Made by a program: the position numbers and the translations under genes. Shown piece after piece: positions 47,710 through 55,503 of a DNA stretch of 64,000 nt. Every line of letters starts with the position of its first letter. The stretch's first letter is position 1. Source of the DNA: Sneathiella glossodoripedis JCM 23214 (GTDB lineage Bacteria > Pseudomonadota > Alphaproteobacteria > Sneathiellales > Sneathiellaceae); assembly GCF_000616095.1 (NCBI RefSeq), contig NZ_BAMS01000003.1, forward strand, positions 310,001 through 374,000, written 5' to 3'. Under the pieces are notes generated by a model, which saw only the letters and a list, made by a program, of their open reading frames with translations, was not told the origin of the DNA and did not search any database.

Positions 47710-49121
47710 TGTCTGGTGGTGCAGCTTCCAATCAAACACCTCATCAATCGGAAGGGGATGTTAATTTTTCCAAGCGGAGACAAGACTGGGCGGCAACAAA
47801 TATTGATGCTGAAAGCAACGCGCTACTAGCCCGAGATGCGAAAGCTTTCCTGCATCAATCTGTGTCTACACCTTGTCTTAATACCATTTCAAAAGCTGAA
47901 GGCGCCTATATTTACGATGGTCAGGGGCGTCGGTATTTGGATTTTCATGGGAACAATGTTCATCATATCGGTTATGGGCATCCAAAACTGAAAGAAGCGA
48001 TTAACCGTCAGATGAACGAGTTGCCGTTCGCGCCGCGTCGTTTTACCTGTGAACCCGCGGTGGCGTTGGCCGAGAAACTCGGGGAAATATCCCCCGGCGA
48101 TTTATCGAAAGTTCTGTTTGCAACCGGCGGATCCGACGCCATAGAAATGGCGCTTAAAGTGGCACGTGCGAAAACGGGGCGTTTCAAGACAGTCTCTTTT
48201 TGGGATGCATTTCATGGTGCCGGCTTTGGAGCATCCAGCGTTGGAGGAGAGCAGCTTTTTCGGGGCCAAGCCATAGGGCCGTTACTTCCGGGGAGCGAAC
48301 ATGTTGCACCCTTCGCCTGTTATAGATGTCCGTATGGATATGACGTTGACAAGAATGGTGCGCCTGACCAGAGCGTCTGCAAGACCACCTGCGCGAATAT
48401 GATCCGTTATGTTTTGGAAAAGGAGGGAAATGTGGCCGCGGTGATCGCAGAGCCCGCACGCGCAGTTCCCTATACCCCACCATCTGGATTTTGGAAGATG
48501 GTTCGAGAAGCATGCAATGACGCTGGAGCGTTGTTGATTTTCGATGAAATCCCGACAGGACTTGGAAAAACCGGCAAGATGTTTGCCTGCGATCATGACG
48601 AGGTAGTGCCGGATATTCTGGTGATGGGGAAAGCTTTGGGCGGGGGAATTCTTCCGATCGCGGCGATGTTATGCAGACCAGAACTTGATGTTCTGGGCGA
48701 TTACGCCATCGGTCATTACACGCATGAGAAAAATCCGGTTACCACACAGGCTGCGCTTACAACGATTGAGATTATTGACGAGGAAAAGCTCGTAGAAAAT
48801 GCTGAAAAAGTAGGGACTTACGCGATTAACCGTATGAAAGACATTAAGAATAGATTTTCTATGGTTGGCGATGTAAGAGGTCGTGGTTTCCTGTTGGGAA
48901 TGGAGCTTGTGACAGATCAGGAAACAAAGGAACCAGCATCCGATGCGGCGGAGGAAATCCTGTATCATGCTTTTGACAAGGGGCTGAGTTTCAAAACTAC
49001 TATGGGGAATGTATTGACCTTCACGCCGCCTCTTATCACCACAATTGAGCAATTGGATTTTGCTTTAGACGTGATTGAAGAGGGGCTCAAACACGTACAA
49101 AGCAGGTCGAAAAATATATAA
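47709..49121 (+). CDS. PbfA-like (R)-1-hydroxy-2-aminoethylphosphonate ammonia-lyase (class III aminotransferase fold)
   Basis: 470 aa from the ATG coupled to the aepW stop; a longer frame begins inside aepW. Class III aminotransferase fold: DFHGNNVHHIGYGHP, ATGGSDAIEMALKVARA, FDEIPTGLGKTGKMF, and the PLP Lys in VMGKALGGGILP. Enzymes of this family lying beside AEP importers and phnW have been described as PbfA, which eliminate ammonia from (R)-1-hydroxy-AEP to give phosphonoacetaldehyde. The extra CYRCPYGY and CKTTC stretch (about 200-230) resembles a small Cys-rich insertion. An ordinary transaminase role cannot be excluded. Confidence 0.78.
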   Translation: MSGGAASNQTPHQSEGDVNFSKRRQDWAATNIDAESNALLARDAKAFLHQSVSTPCLNTISKAEGAYIYDGQGRRYLDFHGNNVHHIGYGHPKLKEAINRQMNELPFAPRRFTCEPAVALAEKLGEISPGDLSKVLFATGGSDAIEMALKVARAKTGRFKTVSFWDAFHGAGFGASSVGGEQLFRGQAIGPLLPGSEHVAPFACYRCPYGYDVDKNGAPDQSVCKTTCANMIRYVLEKEGNVAAVIAEPARAVPYTPPSGFWKMVREACNDAGALLIFDEIPTGLGKTGKMFACDHDEVVPDILVMGKALGGGILPIAAMLCRPELDVLGDYAIGHYTHEKNPVTTQAALTTIEIIDEEKLVENAEKVGTYAINRMKDIKNRFSMVGDVRGRGFLLGMELVTDQETKEPASDAAEEILYHAFDKGLSFKTTMGNVLTFTPPLITTIEQLDFALDVIEEGLKHVQSRSKNI

Positions 49122-49223
49122 GTTAAAGTGATTAATTTGATCGAAAATAGCAATTTGACTTATCGATGGTAAGGACGCCAAATGAGGAAAATTACCATCG
49201 GCCCTTCAATAAAGGAGAGGGAA

Positions 49224-50408
49224 ATGTCTAGTCAAGCCTTGCAACTTCCGCAATATAGTACGAGCGAGGGTACCCATCGCGTTGGGGAAGAGCCCTATCT
49301 GCTGACGCCCGGTCCACTAACTACTGCGGTATCAACCAAAGCTGCGATGCTCAAAGATTGGGGGTCGTGGGATGATGATTTCAAGGCAATTACTGCAGAA
49401 ATCAGAAAACGATTGGTCGCCATGTGTTCGGGTGAGAGTGATTATGACTGTGTATTGATGCAAGGGAGCGGCACTTTTTCAGTAGAAGCCGCTTTGGCGT
49501 CATTTATTCCGAAAGATGGAAAAGCGCTGGTTTTAATGAACGGTGCGTATGGTCAGAGATCCGCTAAAACCCTTGAATATCTAAAGAGGGATTATATTAC
49601 CTTGGACAAGGGGGACTATCTGCCGCCAATGCCTGAAGAGGTCGATGCAATCCTGGGCGAGAATCCTGACGTTACCCATGTAGTTGCCATACATTGTGAG
49701 ACCAGTTCAGGGATATTAAACCCTCTTAAAGGGATTTCGGATGTCGTTCAGCGGCAAGGTCGCAAGTTAATTGTAGATAGCATGAGCGCTTTTGGGGCCA
49801 TTGAAATTGATGTCGCGGACATCCCGTTTGAAGCGCTTGTATCATCGGCAAATAAATGCATTGAGGGTGTTCCCGGGTTTGGTTTTATTTTGGCGCGTAA
49901 AGAAGCGTTGCTGGCTGCAAAAGGGAACAGCCACTCACTTAGTCTGGATATTCACGATCAGTGGATTTACATGAATAATACGGGGCAATGGCGTTTTACA
50001 CCACCTACACATACTGTCGTCGCGTTTTTGGAAGCACTCCGTCTTCACGAAGCGGAAGGAGGCGTGAAGGGGCGGCTCGCTCGCTACACTGCCAATAGAG
50101 ATGTCTTGGTAAGGGGAATGAGAGCGCTTGGGTTTGAAACGCTTCTGGATGATGAATGGCTTTCTCCCATCATAACTACCTTTTTCAGCCCAAATGATTC
50201 AAAATTTGAATTTTCCAGATTTTATAACGAGATAAAGCAACGTGGATTTATTATTTACCCTGGAAAACTAACGGTGGCGGACAGTTTCCGGGTTGGATGT
50301 ATTGGCGCGCTTGATCAGCATGTCATGAGTGGTGTAGTACAGGCAGTCAAGGATAGCTGCGAAGTGATGGGGGTTACGAATTTCGGCCCGCCAGATGGAG
50401 TGAAATAG
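49224..50408 (+). CDS. phnW: PhnW, 2-aminoethylphosphonate:pyruvate transaminase
   Basis: 394 aa, start at ATG 49224 behind GGAGAGGG. Class V aminotransferase: LLTPGPLTTAVSTKAAMLKDWGSWD near the N-terminus is diagnostic of PhnW; PLP Lys in SSANKCIEGVPGFGF; IIYPGKLTVADSFRVGCIG at the C-terminus. Makes phosphonoacetaldehyde and alanine from AEP and pyruvate. Preceded by the PbfA-like gene and followed closely by a Na/Pi transporter. The usual next enzyme, PhnX or PhnY/PhnA, is absent from the window. Confidence 0.95.
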   Translation: MSSQALQLPQYSTSEGTHRVGEEPYLLTPGPLTTAVSTKAAMLKDWGSWDDDFKAITAEIRKRLVAMCSGESDYDCVLMQGSGTFSVEAALASFIPKDGKALVLMNGAYGQRSAKTLEYLKRDYITLDKGDYLPPMPEEVDAILGENPDVTHVVAIHCETSSGILNPLKGISDVVQRQGRKLIVDSMSAFGAIEIDVADIPFEALVSSANKCIEGVPGFGFILARKEALLAAKGNSHSLSLDIHDQWIYMNNTGQWRFTPPTHTVVAFLEALRLHEAEGGVKGRLARYTANRDVLVRGMRALGFETLLDDEWLSPIITTFFSPNDSKFEFSRFYNEIKQRGFIIYPGKLTVADSFRVGCIGALDQHVMSGVVQAVKDSCEVMGVTNFGPPDGVK

Positions 50409-50415
50409 AGAAAAA

Positions 50416-52119
50416 TTGGACGCAACAACAGTATTGATTAGCCTTTTGGGTGGAGTATCCCTGCTCCTGTGGGGATTGCGCATGGTGAACACTGGTGTCA
50501 CACGCGCGTTTGGTCGTGAACTTGGTAAAATTCTGAATTTTAGTCTCAAGAACAGGATCAACTCATTTTTCGGTGGCCTAGGGGTTACAATGCTGTTGCA
50601 GAGCAGTACAGCAACGGCACTGTTGACTGCATCCTTTGCTGGAAGAGGTTTAGTAACTGCGTCTGCGGGAATCGCTGTAATGCTTGGCGCCGATGTCGGT
50701 ACGACGCTGGTTGCGCAAATTCTGACCTTTGATTTATCCTGGTTGGCGCCGGTTTTACTTTTTATTGGATTTGTCCGGCACTCGACAGCCAAAAGCACTC
50801 GTGCAAAAAACCTTGGTCGCATTATGCTGGGCCTTGGTATGATGCTGACGTCATTGAAATTACTCGTTGCTGCATCAGAACCCATTCGTGATTCCAGTGT
50901 CGCTCAATATGTGTTTTCCTCTCTCACGGGAGAGCCGGTACTGACTGTATTATTGGGTGCAATACTGACTTTCGCGGCACATTCAAGCCTCGCCACCGTG
51001 TTGTTTATTTTGACATTGGCAGCGACCGGTGGTGTCCCTATGGATGTGGCGCTGGCCATGATACTTGGGGCTAATCTGGGCGGAGCGTTACCACCGGTTC
51101 TGGCGACCATGAATGCAGATGCCGCTTCAAGGCGTCCGCCACTTGGAAATTTAATCTGTAGATTGACCGCTGTCGTATTTGTATTGCCGTTCTTGCATCT
51201 GATCGAGCCGGAGCTTTCCCGATTTGCTCAGGATCCAGCCCGTCAGATCGTGAATTTCCATACATTTTTCAATTTTGGTCTTGCCGCCGTATTTATATTT
51301 TTTACGGGCCCGCTTGGCAGGCTGACACATGCAATTGTTCCGGACAAGACTGTAACAGATAATTTGGCGCCCATTCCCATTCATCTGGACCGCGCAGCAC
51401 TTGAAAGTCCGCAGTTGGCTATTGCGAACGCTGTACGAGATACGTTGCGCCTTGGTGATGTCATGGAAAAAATGTTCCGTGATTACAAAGTTGCGTTTGA
51501 GAAAAATGATCCTGTTATCCTGCAGCGGGTTAGGGACGCCGACAATAGTATCAAGGAATTTAATGCAGGAATTAAAAGCTATTTGACGGAACTTGGGCGC
51601 GAAAGCCTTGAGGATGAAGATGAGCGGCGCTGTACAGAAATAATGACGTTTACAACCAATATGGAAAATATTGGTAATATTGTCGTTTTGAATATGGCGG
51701 AGCTATTGGAGCGGAGCAGTTCTGATCAGGTTGTTTTTTCTGAAGAGGATATCGCTGATCATCACAGGTTGTTTGACCTGCTTCTGACAAGCCTGAAACT
51801 ATCCTTCACAGTTTTCCTGACGCAGGATGAACAACAAGCTGCTCAACTTGTGCGTAATAAGCAGATTTTGCGCGAGCAGGAGCGAACTGCCGTAAATGCA
51901 CATTTGACCAGATTGCGGCAGGGGCCTGCTATGGATGAAGTTTCAAGTGCGCTCCATCTGGGCCTGCTAAGTGACTTGCGCCGCATTAATTCGCTGATTT
52001 CTTCCATTGCCTACCCTTTGCTGGAAAGAAAAAGCAAATTGAAAGAATTCGGTAACAAAAGTGACAGCAAAAAGAAGGATAAATCCAAGAAGAAGAAATC
52101 ACGCGACCAACTGCACTAG
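50416..52119 (+). CDS. Na/Pi cotransporter family protein with PhoU-like tail
   Basis: 567 aa. The membrane part has two NptA-type repeats with QSST signatures: MLLQSSTATALLTASFAGRGL (first) and the related HSSLATVLFILTLAATGG (second, QSST replaced by HSSL). A helical PhoU-like domain fills residues about 330-550 (NAVRDTLRLGDVMEKMFRDYK). Start is TTG 50416, eight bases after the phnW stop; an ATG start would cut off the first helix. Such proteins move phosphate with sodium in either direction. In this AEP operon, export of phosphate freed from AEP is a fair inference. The Lys-rich tail KKKDKSKKKKSRDQLH is unusual. Confidence 0.85.
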   Translation: MDATTVLISLLGGVSLLLWGLRMVNTGVTRAFGRELGKILNFSLKNRINSFFGGLGVTMLLQSSTATALLTASFAGRGLVTASAGIAVMLGADVGTTLVAQILTFDLSWLAPVLLFIGFVRHSTAKSTRAKNLGRIMLGLGMMLTSLKLLVAASEPIRDSSVAQYVFSSLTGEPVLTVLLGAILTFAAHSSLATVLFILTLAATGGVPMDVALAMILGANLGGALPPVLATMNADAASRRPPLGNLICRLTAVVFVLPFLHLIEPELSRFAQDPARQIVNFHTFFNFGLAAVFIFFTGPLGRLTHAIVPDKTVTDNLAPIPIHLDRAALESPQLAIANAVRDTLRLGDVMEKMFRDYKVAFEKNDPVILQRVRDADNSIKEFNAGIKSYLTELGRESLEDEDERRCTEIMTFTTNMENIGNIVVLNMAELLERSSSDQVVFSEEDIADHHRLFDLLLTSLKLSFTVFLTQDEQQAAQLVRNKQILREQERTAVNAHLTRLRQGPAMDEVSSALHLGLLSDLRRINSLISSIAYPLLERKSKLKEFGNKSDSKKKDKSKKKKSRDQLH

Positions 52120-52128
52120 GGGGTGAGG

Positions 52129-52998
52129 ATGTCAGAGCGAGGGCTGGAATTTCGGGATTTAGGTGCAATGGATGCCCATAATTTGCTGAATTTGTCGAAT
52201 TTAGTGGGATGGGACTATACGCTTCAATACTGGCAATTGTTAATCGCCACGAGCACGGTTATCGGCGCCTTTTCAGATGAAGGACGCTTAATCGCATGCG
52301 CCAGTCATATCTGTTTCCCCCCAACTCATAGTTTCGTCGGTGCGGTAATCGTAGTGCCTGAATGTCAGGGTAAAGGTATCGGCCGAATGGTCATGAAGCA
52401 CCTGCATGAAAAGATTGCGCAAAAAAAGCTGCCTGCACGGTTGATTTCAACGCCCGAAGGGGCACCGTTGTATCAGAAACTTGGATATGAAACAGTTGAC
52501 CAGTGTCACAAGTTGATGCGGGTGAGGCGCGAAGTTCCAAGTCAACTTGGTGAGTTGGACGGTTATGTTTGCAAACCTGTTAATGCGGATGCCATGCCGT
52601 TACTAATAGAGCTGGACCGTCAGCAATTTGGTGCAAATAGATCTCATTTGCTTTCTGCGATGCAACAGGGCGGATTTGCAGGTGTTTATCTGATTAACAG
52701 AAACACGGAAGTTATTGAGGCCTATGCCTGCAGATATATCAGAGATGGGTATTCGGTGATCGGGCCTGTTGTTGCGATAACACAAAAACAGGCCTTAACG
52801 CTGTGTCAGATGTTGGCGTATGGTCAATCATCGAAGCTGAGAATAGATACTTACTCCAACCAGTCCAGCTTTCGTGAACAACTGTTTCAAATGGGGTTTG
52901 AAGAGGTGGATAGATCACCCGTTATGGCGTTGAACGAAGTCTTTCCTTATGAGGAAAAGCCCGGTATCTTTGCATTGGTTTCGCACGCTTTCGGCTAG
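52129..52998 (+). CDS. Two-domain GNAT acetyltransferase
   Basis: 289 aa from ATG 52129, after GGGGGTGAGG. The first half is a GNAT domain: GAVIVVPECQGKGIGRMVMKHL (acetyl-CoA Q/RxxGxG/A loop, about residues 80-100). The second half, residues about 140-289, is a degenerate GNAT-like domain with no clear CoA loop. Such tandem-GNAT proteins have mixed roles and no substrate is suggested by the motifs. It follows the Na/Pi transporter by 9 nt and is convergent with the GDPD gene, sharing 4 nt at the stops. Not PhnO, which is a single domain of about half this size. Confidence 0.8.
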   Translation: MSERGLEFRDLGAMDAHNLLNLSNLVGWDYTLQYWQLLIATSTVIGAFSDEGRLIACASHICFPPTHSFVGAVIVVPECQGKGIGRMVMKHLHEKIAQKKLPARLISTPEGAPLYQKLGYETVDQCHKLMRVRREVPSQLGELDGYVCKPVNADAMPLLIELDRQQFGANRSHLLSAMQQGGFAGVYLINRNTEVIEAYACRYIRDGYSVIGPVVAITQKQALTLCQMLAYGQSSKLRIDTYSNQSSFREQLFQMGFEEVDRSPVMALNEVFPYEEKPGIFALVSHAFG

Positions 52999-53738
52999 CT
53001 CAGTTCAGACATGCGATCTGGAAAGTCGGTGATTATCCCATCAACACCCCAGCCTAGGAATTGTTTTGCCTTTGCTGGATCGTTCAGGGTGTAGGTCAAT
53101 AATCTGATGCTGGCCTCATGTACCTCATTGACTATATCGCGGTTTATGAAATCACAGTCCATATGCAGGCTGGCGGCATTCACCGCAGATAGACGTTCTT
53201 TCCAGTTGTGGGGCAGGGTGTCGCTCAGATACCCGATAGGGACATCTGGCAGGAGTTTATTCACTACCTGCAGACTTTCAATATTAAAAGACGAAATCAG
53301 GAGTGGCGGCAGTTGCGACTGAAGGCGTTTAAGTTCGGCGCAGACAATTTCGGCGGTGGGAACCTGCCATCCATCGAGTGGTTTTATTTCCAGATTAACG
53401 CTCATTTCGCGTTCAGCGATGAGTTTCATCGCTTCAGATAAGGTGGGTATTTTTTCGCCCTTAAATTCTGAAGAGAACCAACTACCTGCATCCAGCTCTT
53501 TTATTTCGCTGAGAGTTTTCAGCCGGACTTTCCCTTCACCGTTCGTACAGCGTCTTACATTATGGTCGTGACAGATGACACACTGGTTATCAGCCGTAAT
53601 CATTACATCGATTTCGACTGAACGGATTCCCAACTTTGCAGCGAGATCAATGGCGGCCAGAGTGTTTTCCGGTGCCAAGCCGGATGCGCCTCGATGTGCG
53701 ATAATTCGAGGCATATTGTTAAAATATGGGTACTGCAT
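52995..53738 (-). CDS. ugpQ: Glycerophosphodiester phosphodiesterase (UgpQ type)
   Basis: 247 aa, cytoplasmic (no signal peptide), GGGGAG ribosome site. Releases glycerol-3-phosphate from phospholipid head-group diesters. Catalytic and metal residues: HRGASGLAPENT (His, Arg, Glu), EIDVMITAD, HDHNVRRCTNG (second His), and EIKP. The C-terminal motif VDGIITDFPDRM is standard. The gene adds to the phosphorus-scavenging flavour of this stretch, but no Pho box was seen before it. Follows the ung gene on the same strand. Confidence 0.93.
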   Translation of the reverse strand: MQYPYFNNMPRIIAHRGASGLAPENTLAAIDLAAKLGIRSVEIDVMITADNQCVICHDHNVRRCTNGEGKVRLKTLSEIKELDAGSWFSSEFKGEKIPTLSEAMKLIAEREMSVNLEIKPLDGWQVPTAEIVCAELKRLQSQLPPLLISSFNIESLQVVNKLLPDVPIGYLSDTLPHNWKERLSAVNAASLHMDCDFINRDIVNEVHEASIRLLTYTLNDPAKAKQFLGWGVDGIITDFPDRMSELS

Positions 53739-53766
53739 TTGTGGGCTCCCCAGCCGATTAACTTTA

Positions 53767-54475
53767 TTACAAGAGTTTAGGTTGTTCCTGCGGAATTTGC
53801 CAAGTAATAGGAGAAATATTGTTTTCTATCAAATAGTTATTTGTTGCAGAAAAATGACCGTTTCCAATGAAGCCCCGATGCTGATAATGGCGATGGGTGG
53901 GGGCTGCTCAAGATCAGGTGACGTGTCCTGTCTATTAGCGACTGTTTGCTAAGTGCTGGTTTACCCCATAACAAAAATACAAGTGAATTCCTGTCATCCG
54001 ATAGTTTTTTTATGAAGCTGTCAGTTAGAGTTTCCCAGCCCTTATTTCTGTGTGATCCGGCTCTGCCAGCCTCAACGGTGAGGACAGAGTTAAGAAGCAG
54101 AACCCCTTGTTTAGCCCATGTTATGAGATTACCATTTTCAGGTGGCGGATATCCCAGATCGCGCTCAATCTCGCGAAAAATATTTCGAAGGGATGGGGGA
54201 ATTTTAACGCCATGTCTTACGGAAAAACTCAATCCGTGGGCCTGACCTGGGCCATGATAAGGGTCCTGCCCAAGGATCACCACTTTTACATCTTGAAACG
54301 GGGTAAGGGAAAGGGCCGCGAATATATCAGTCTCTTCAGGGTAAATAATTTTGCCGGCATTTTTCTGACCACTCAGAAACTCTTCAAGCTTCTGAAAATA
54401 AGGCATGGAGATTTGCAATTGCAGGTGAGTTGACCAGTCGCCGTCAATATGATCAAGTTTCGCCGAGAGCTTCAT
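53767..54475 (-). CDS. ung: Uracil-DNA glycosylase Ung (frame slip near 53879)
   Basis: 236 aa after repair. Family 1 UDG: VKVVILGQDPYHGPGQAHGLSF (catalytic Asp and His), SLRNIFREIERDLG, VLLLNSVLTVEAG, and the leucine-loop LSSPHPSPLSA (His). The frame as read ends early with ASGLHWKRSFFC; shifting by two missing bases in the minus-strand 'cagcatcgg' (for example GCCCAT read as GCAT) gives SAHRGFIGNGHFSATNNYL, the normal end, with the stop at 53767. So the gene spans about 70 nt more than its first open frame. Removes uracil from DNA. It lies beside ugpQ by chance. Confidence 0.88.
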
Positions 54476-54601
54476 TTTTAATTTCAGGACACTGTTTTGG
54501 TATTATTCGGGTTTTCAGATCGAAACTATCGTAGTTGTAATTCCTCAACAACAGGTCATGGCGAATGGAGTAAATATTTTTCGTGTGCTGAAAAGTCCTG
54601 C

Positions 54602-54607
54602 TTGACA
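54602..54607 (+). promoter_or_regulatory. Possible -35 box before the molybdenum hydroxylase operon
   Basis: TTGACA at 54602-54607, in an otherwise empty 182-bp gap (54476-54657). Seventeen bases on, the -10 position reads AACATT, a poor match. It lies 50 bp before the ATG at 54658, so it is the best sigma70 candidate, but only weakly supported. Confidence 0.3.
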
Positions 54608-54657
54608 GAAATCTAATTTTTACCAACATTGTTCGTATACATATAAAGAGGAATGAA

Positions 54658-55503
54658 ATGGGAGAGTTCTTCCGACCGGAAAACAGGGATGCCCTTGTGT
54701 CTGCGTTGTCGCGGCGCCATTGGCGGTATTTGGCAGGTGGAACGGACTACTATCCCTCAATTGTCGGAAAAACAGAAACGTCAGATATTCTGGATTTAAC
54801 CGCTGTTGCGGAATTGCGAGGTATTTCTGAAGACACGGCTTACTGGCGAATAGGGGCGACAACCAGTTGGTCTGAAATTCGGGATTATAATTTTCCTCCG
54901 TTTTTTGATGGGTTAAGGCTCGCTGCGAAAGAAGTGGGCGGTATGCAAATTCAGGCAAGCGGCACGATTGGCGGAAATATATGTAATGCGTCACCTGCAG
55001 CGGACGGTGTGACAGCTTTACTCGCTTTGGATGCTGAAGTCGAAATTCTCGGTCCTCAAGGAATTAGAGTACTTCCCATCGATCAGTTTGTGATCGGTAA
55101 CCGCCGAACTGCCTTGAAAGAAGCTGAGATTGTCTATGGTATTCGCATTCCTAAACCAGCTGGTGATAGCGCGTTTGGGTATTTTAAAAAATTGGGATCC
55201 CGTAGATATTTGGTTATCTCGCTGGTTATGGTGTCGGCTGTTTTATGCCTGACAAAGGATCGTAAAATCACAGATGTACGAATAACGGTTGGGGCTTGTT
55301 CAGAAGTTGCCTGCCGTCTTTTTCAGCTGGAAAAAGCCTTGGCGGGAGCTTCCATAGATGAAAATCTGGAAGATGCTGTAAAGGCTGAACATCTTGCGAT
55401 TTTAAGCCCAATTGATGATGTTCGGGCGAGCGCTGAATACCGGTTGCAGGCTGCTCAATCGATGCTCCGCGATATGTTGAGTGAGTGGGGTCAATATGAG
55501 TGA
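54658..55503 (+). CDS. Molybdenum hydroxylase FAD-binding (medium) subunit
   Basis: 281 aa. FAD-binding motifs AGGTDYYPSI and TIGGNICNASPAAD (about residues 99-112), followed by FKKLGSRRYL, typical of the CoxM/XdhB family. Passes electrons from the fused 2Fe-2S/Mo subunit to FAD. GAGGAA ribosome site. Overlaps the next gene by 8 nt (ATGAGTGA). First gene of an operon that runs to the right edge. Confidence 0.9.
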   Translation: MGEFFRPENRDALVSALSRRHWRYLAGGTDYYPSIVGKTETSDILDLTAVAELRGISEDTAYWRIGATTSWSEIRDYNFPPFFDGLRLAAKEVGGMQIQASGTIGGNICNASPAADGVTALLALDAEVEILGPQGIRVLPIDQFVIGNRRTALKEAEIVYGIRIPKPAGDSAFGYFKKLGSRRYLVISLVMVSAVLCLTKDRKITDVRITVGACSEVACRLFQLEKALAGASIDENLEDAVKAEHLAILSPIDDVRASAEYRLQAAQSMLRDMLSEWGQYE

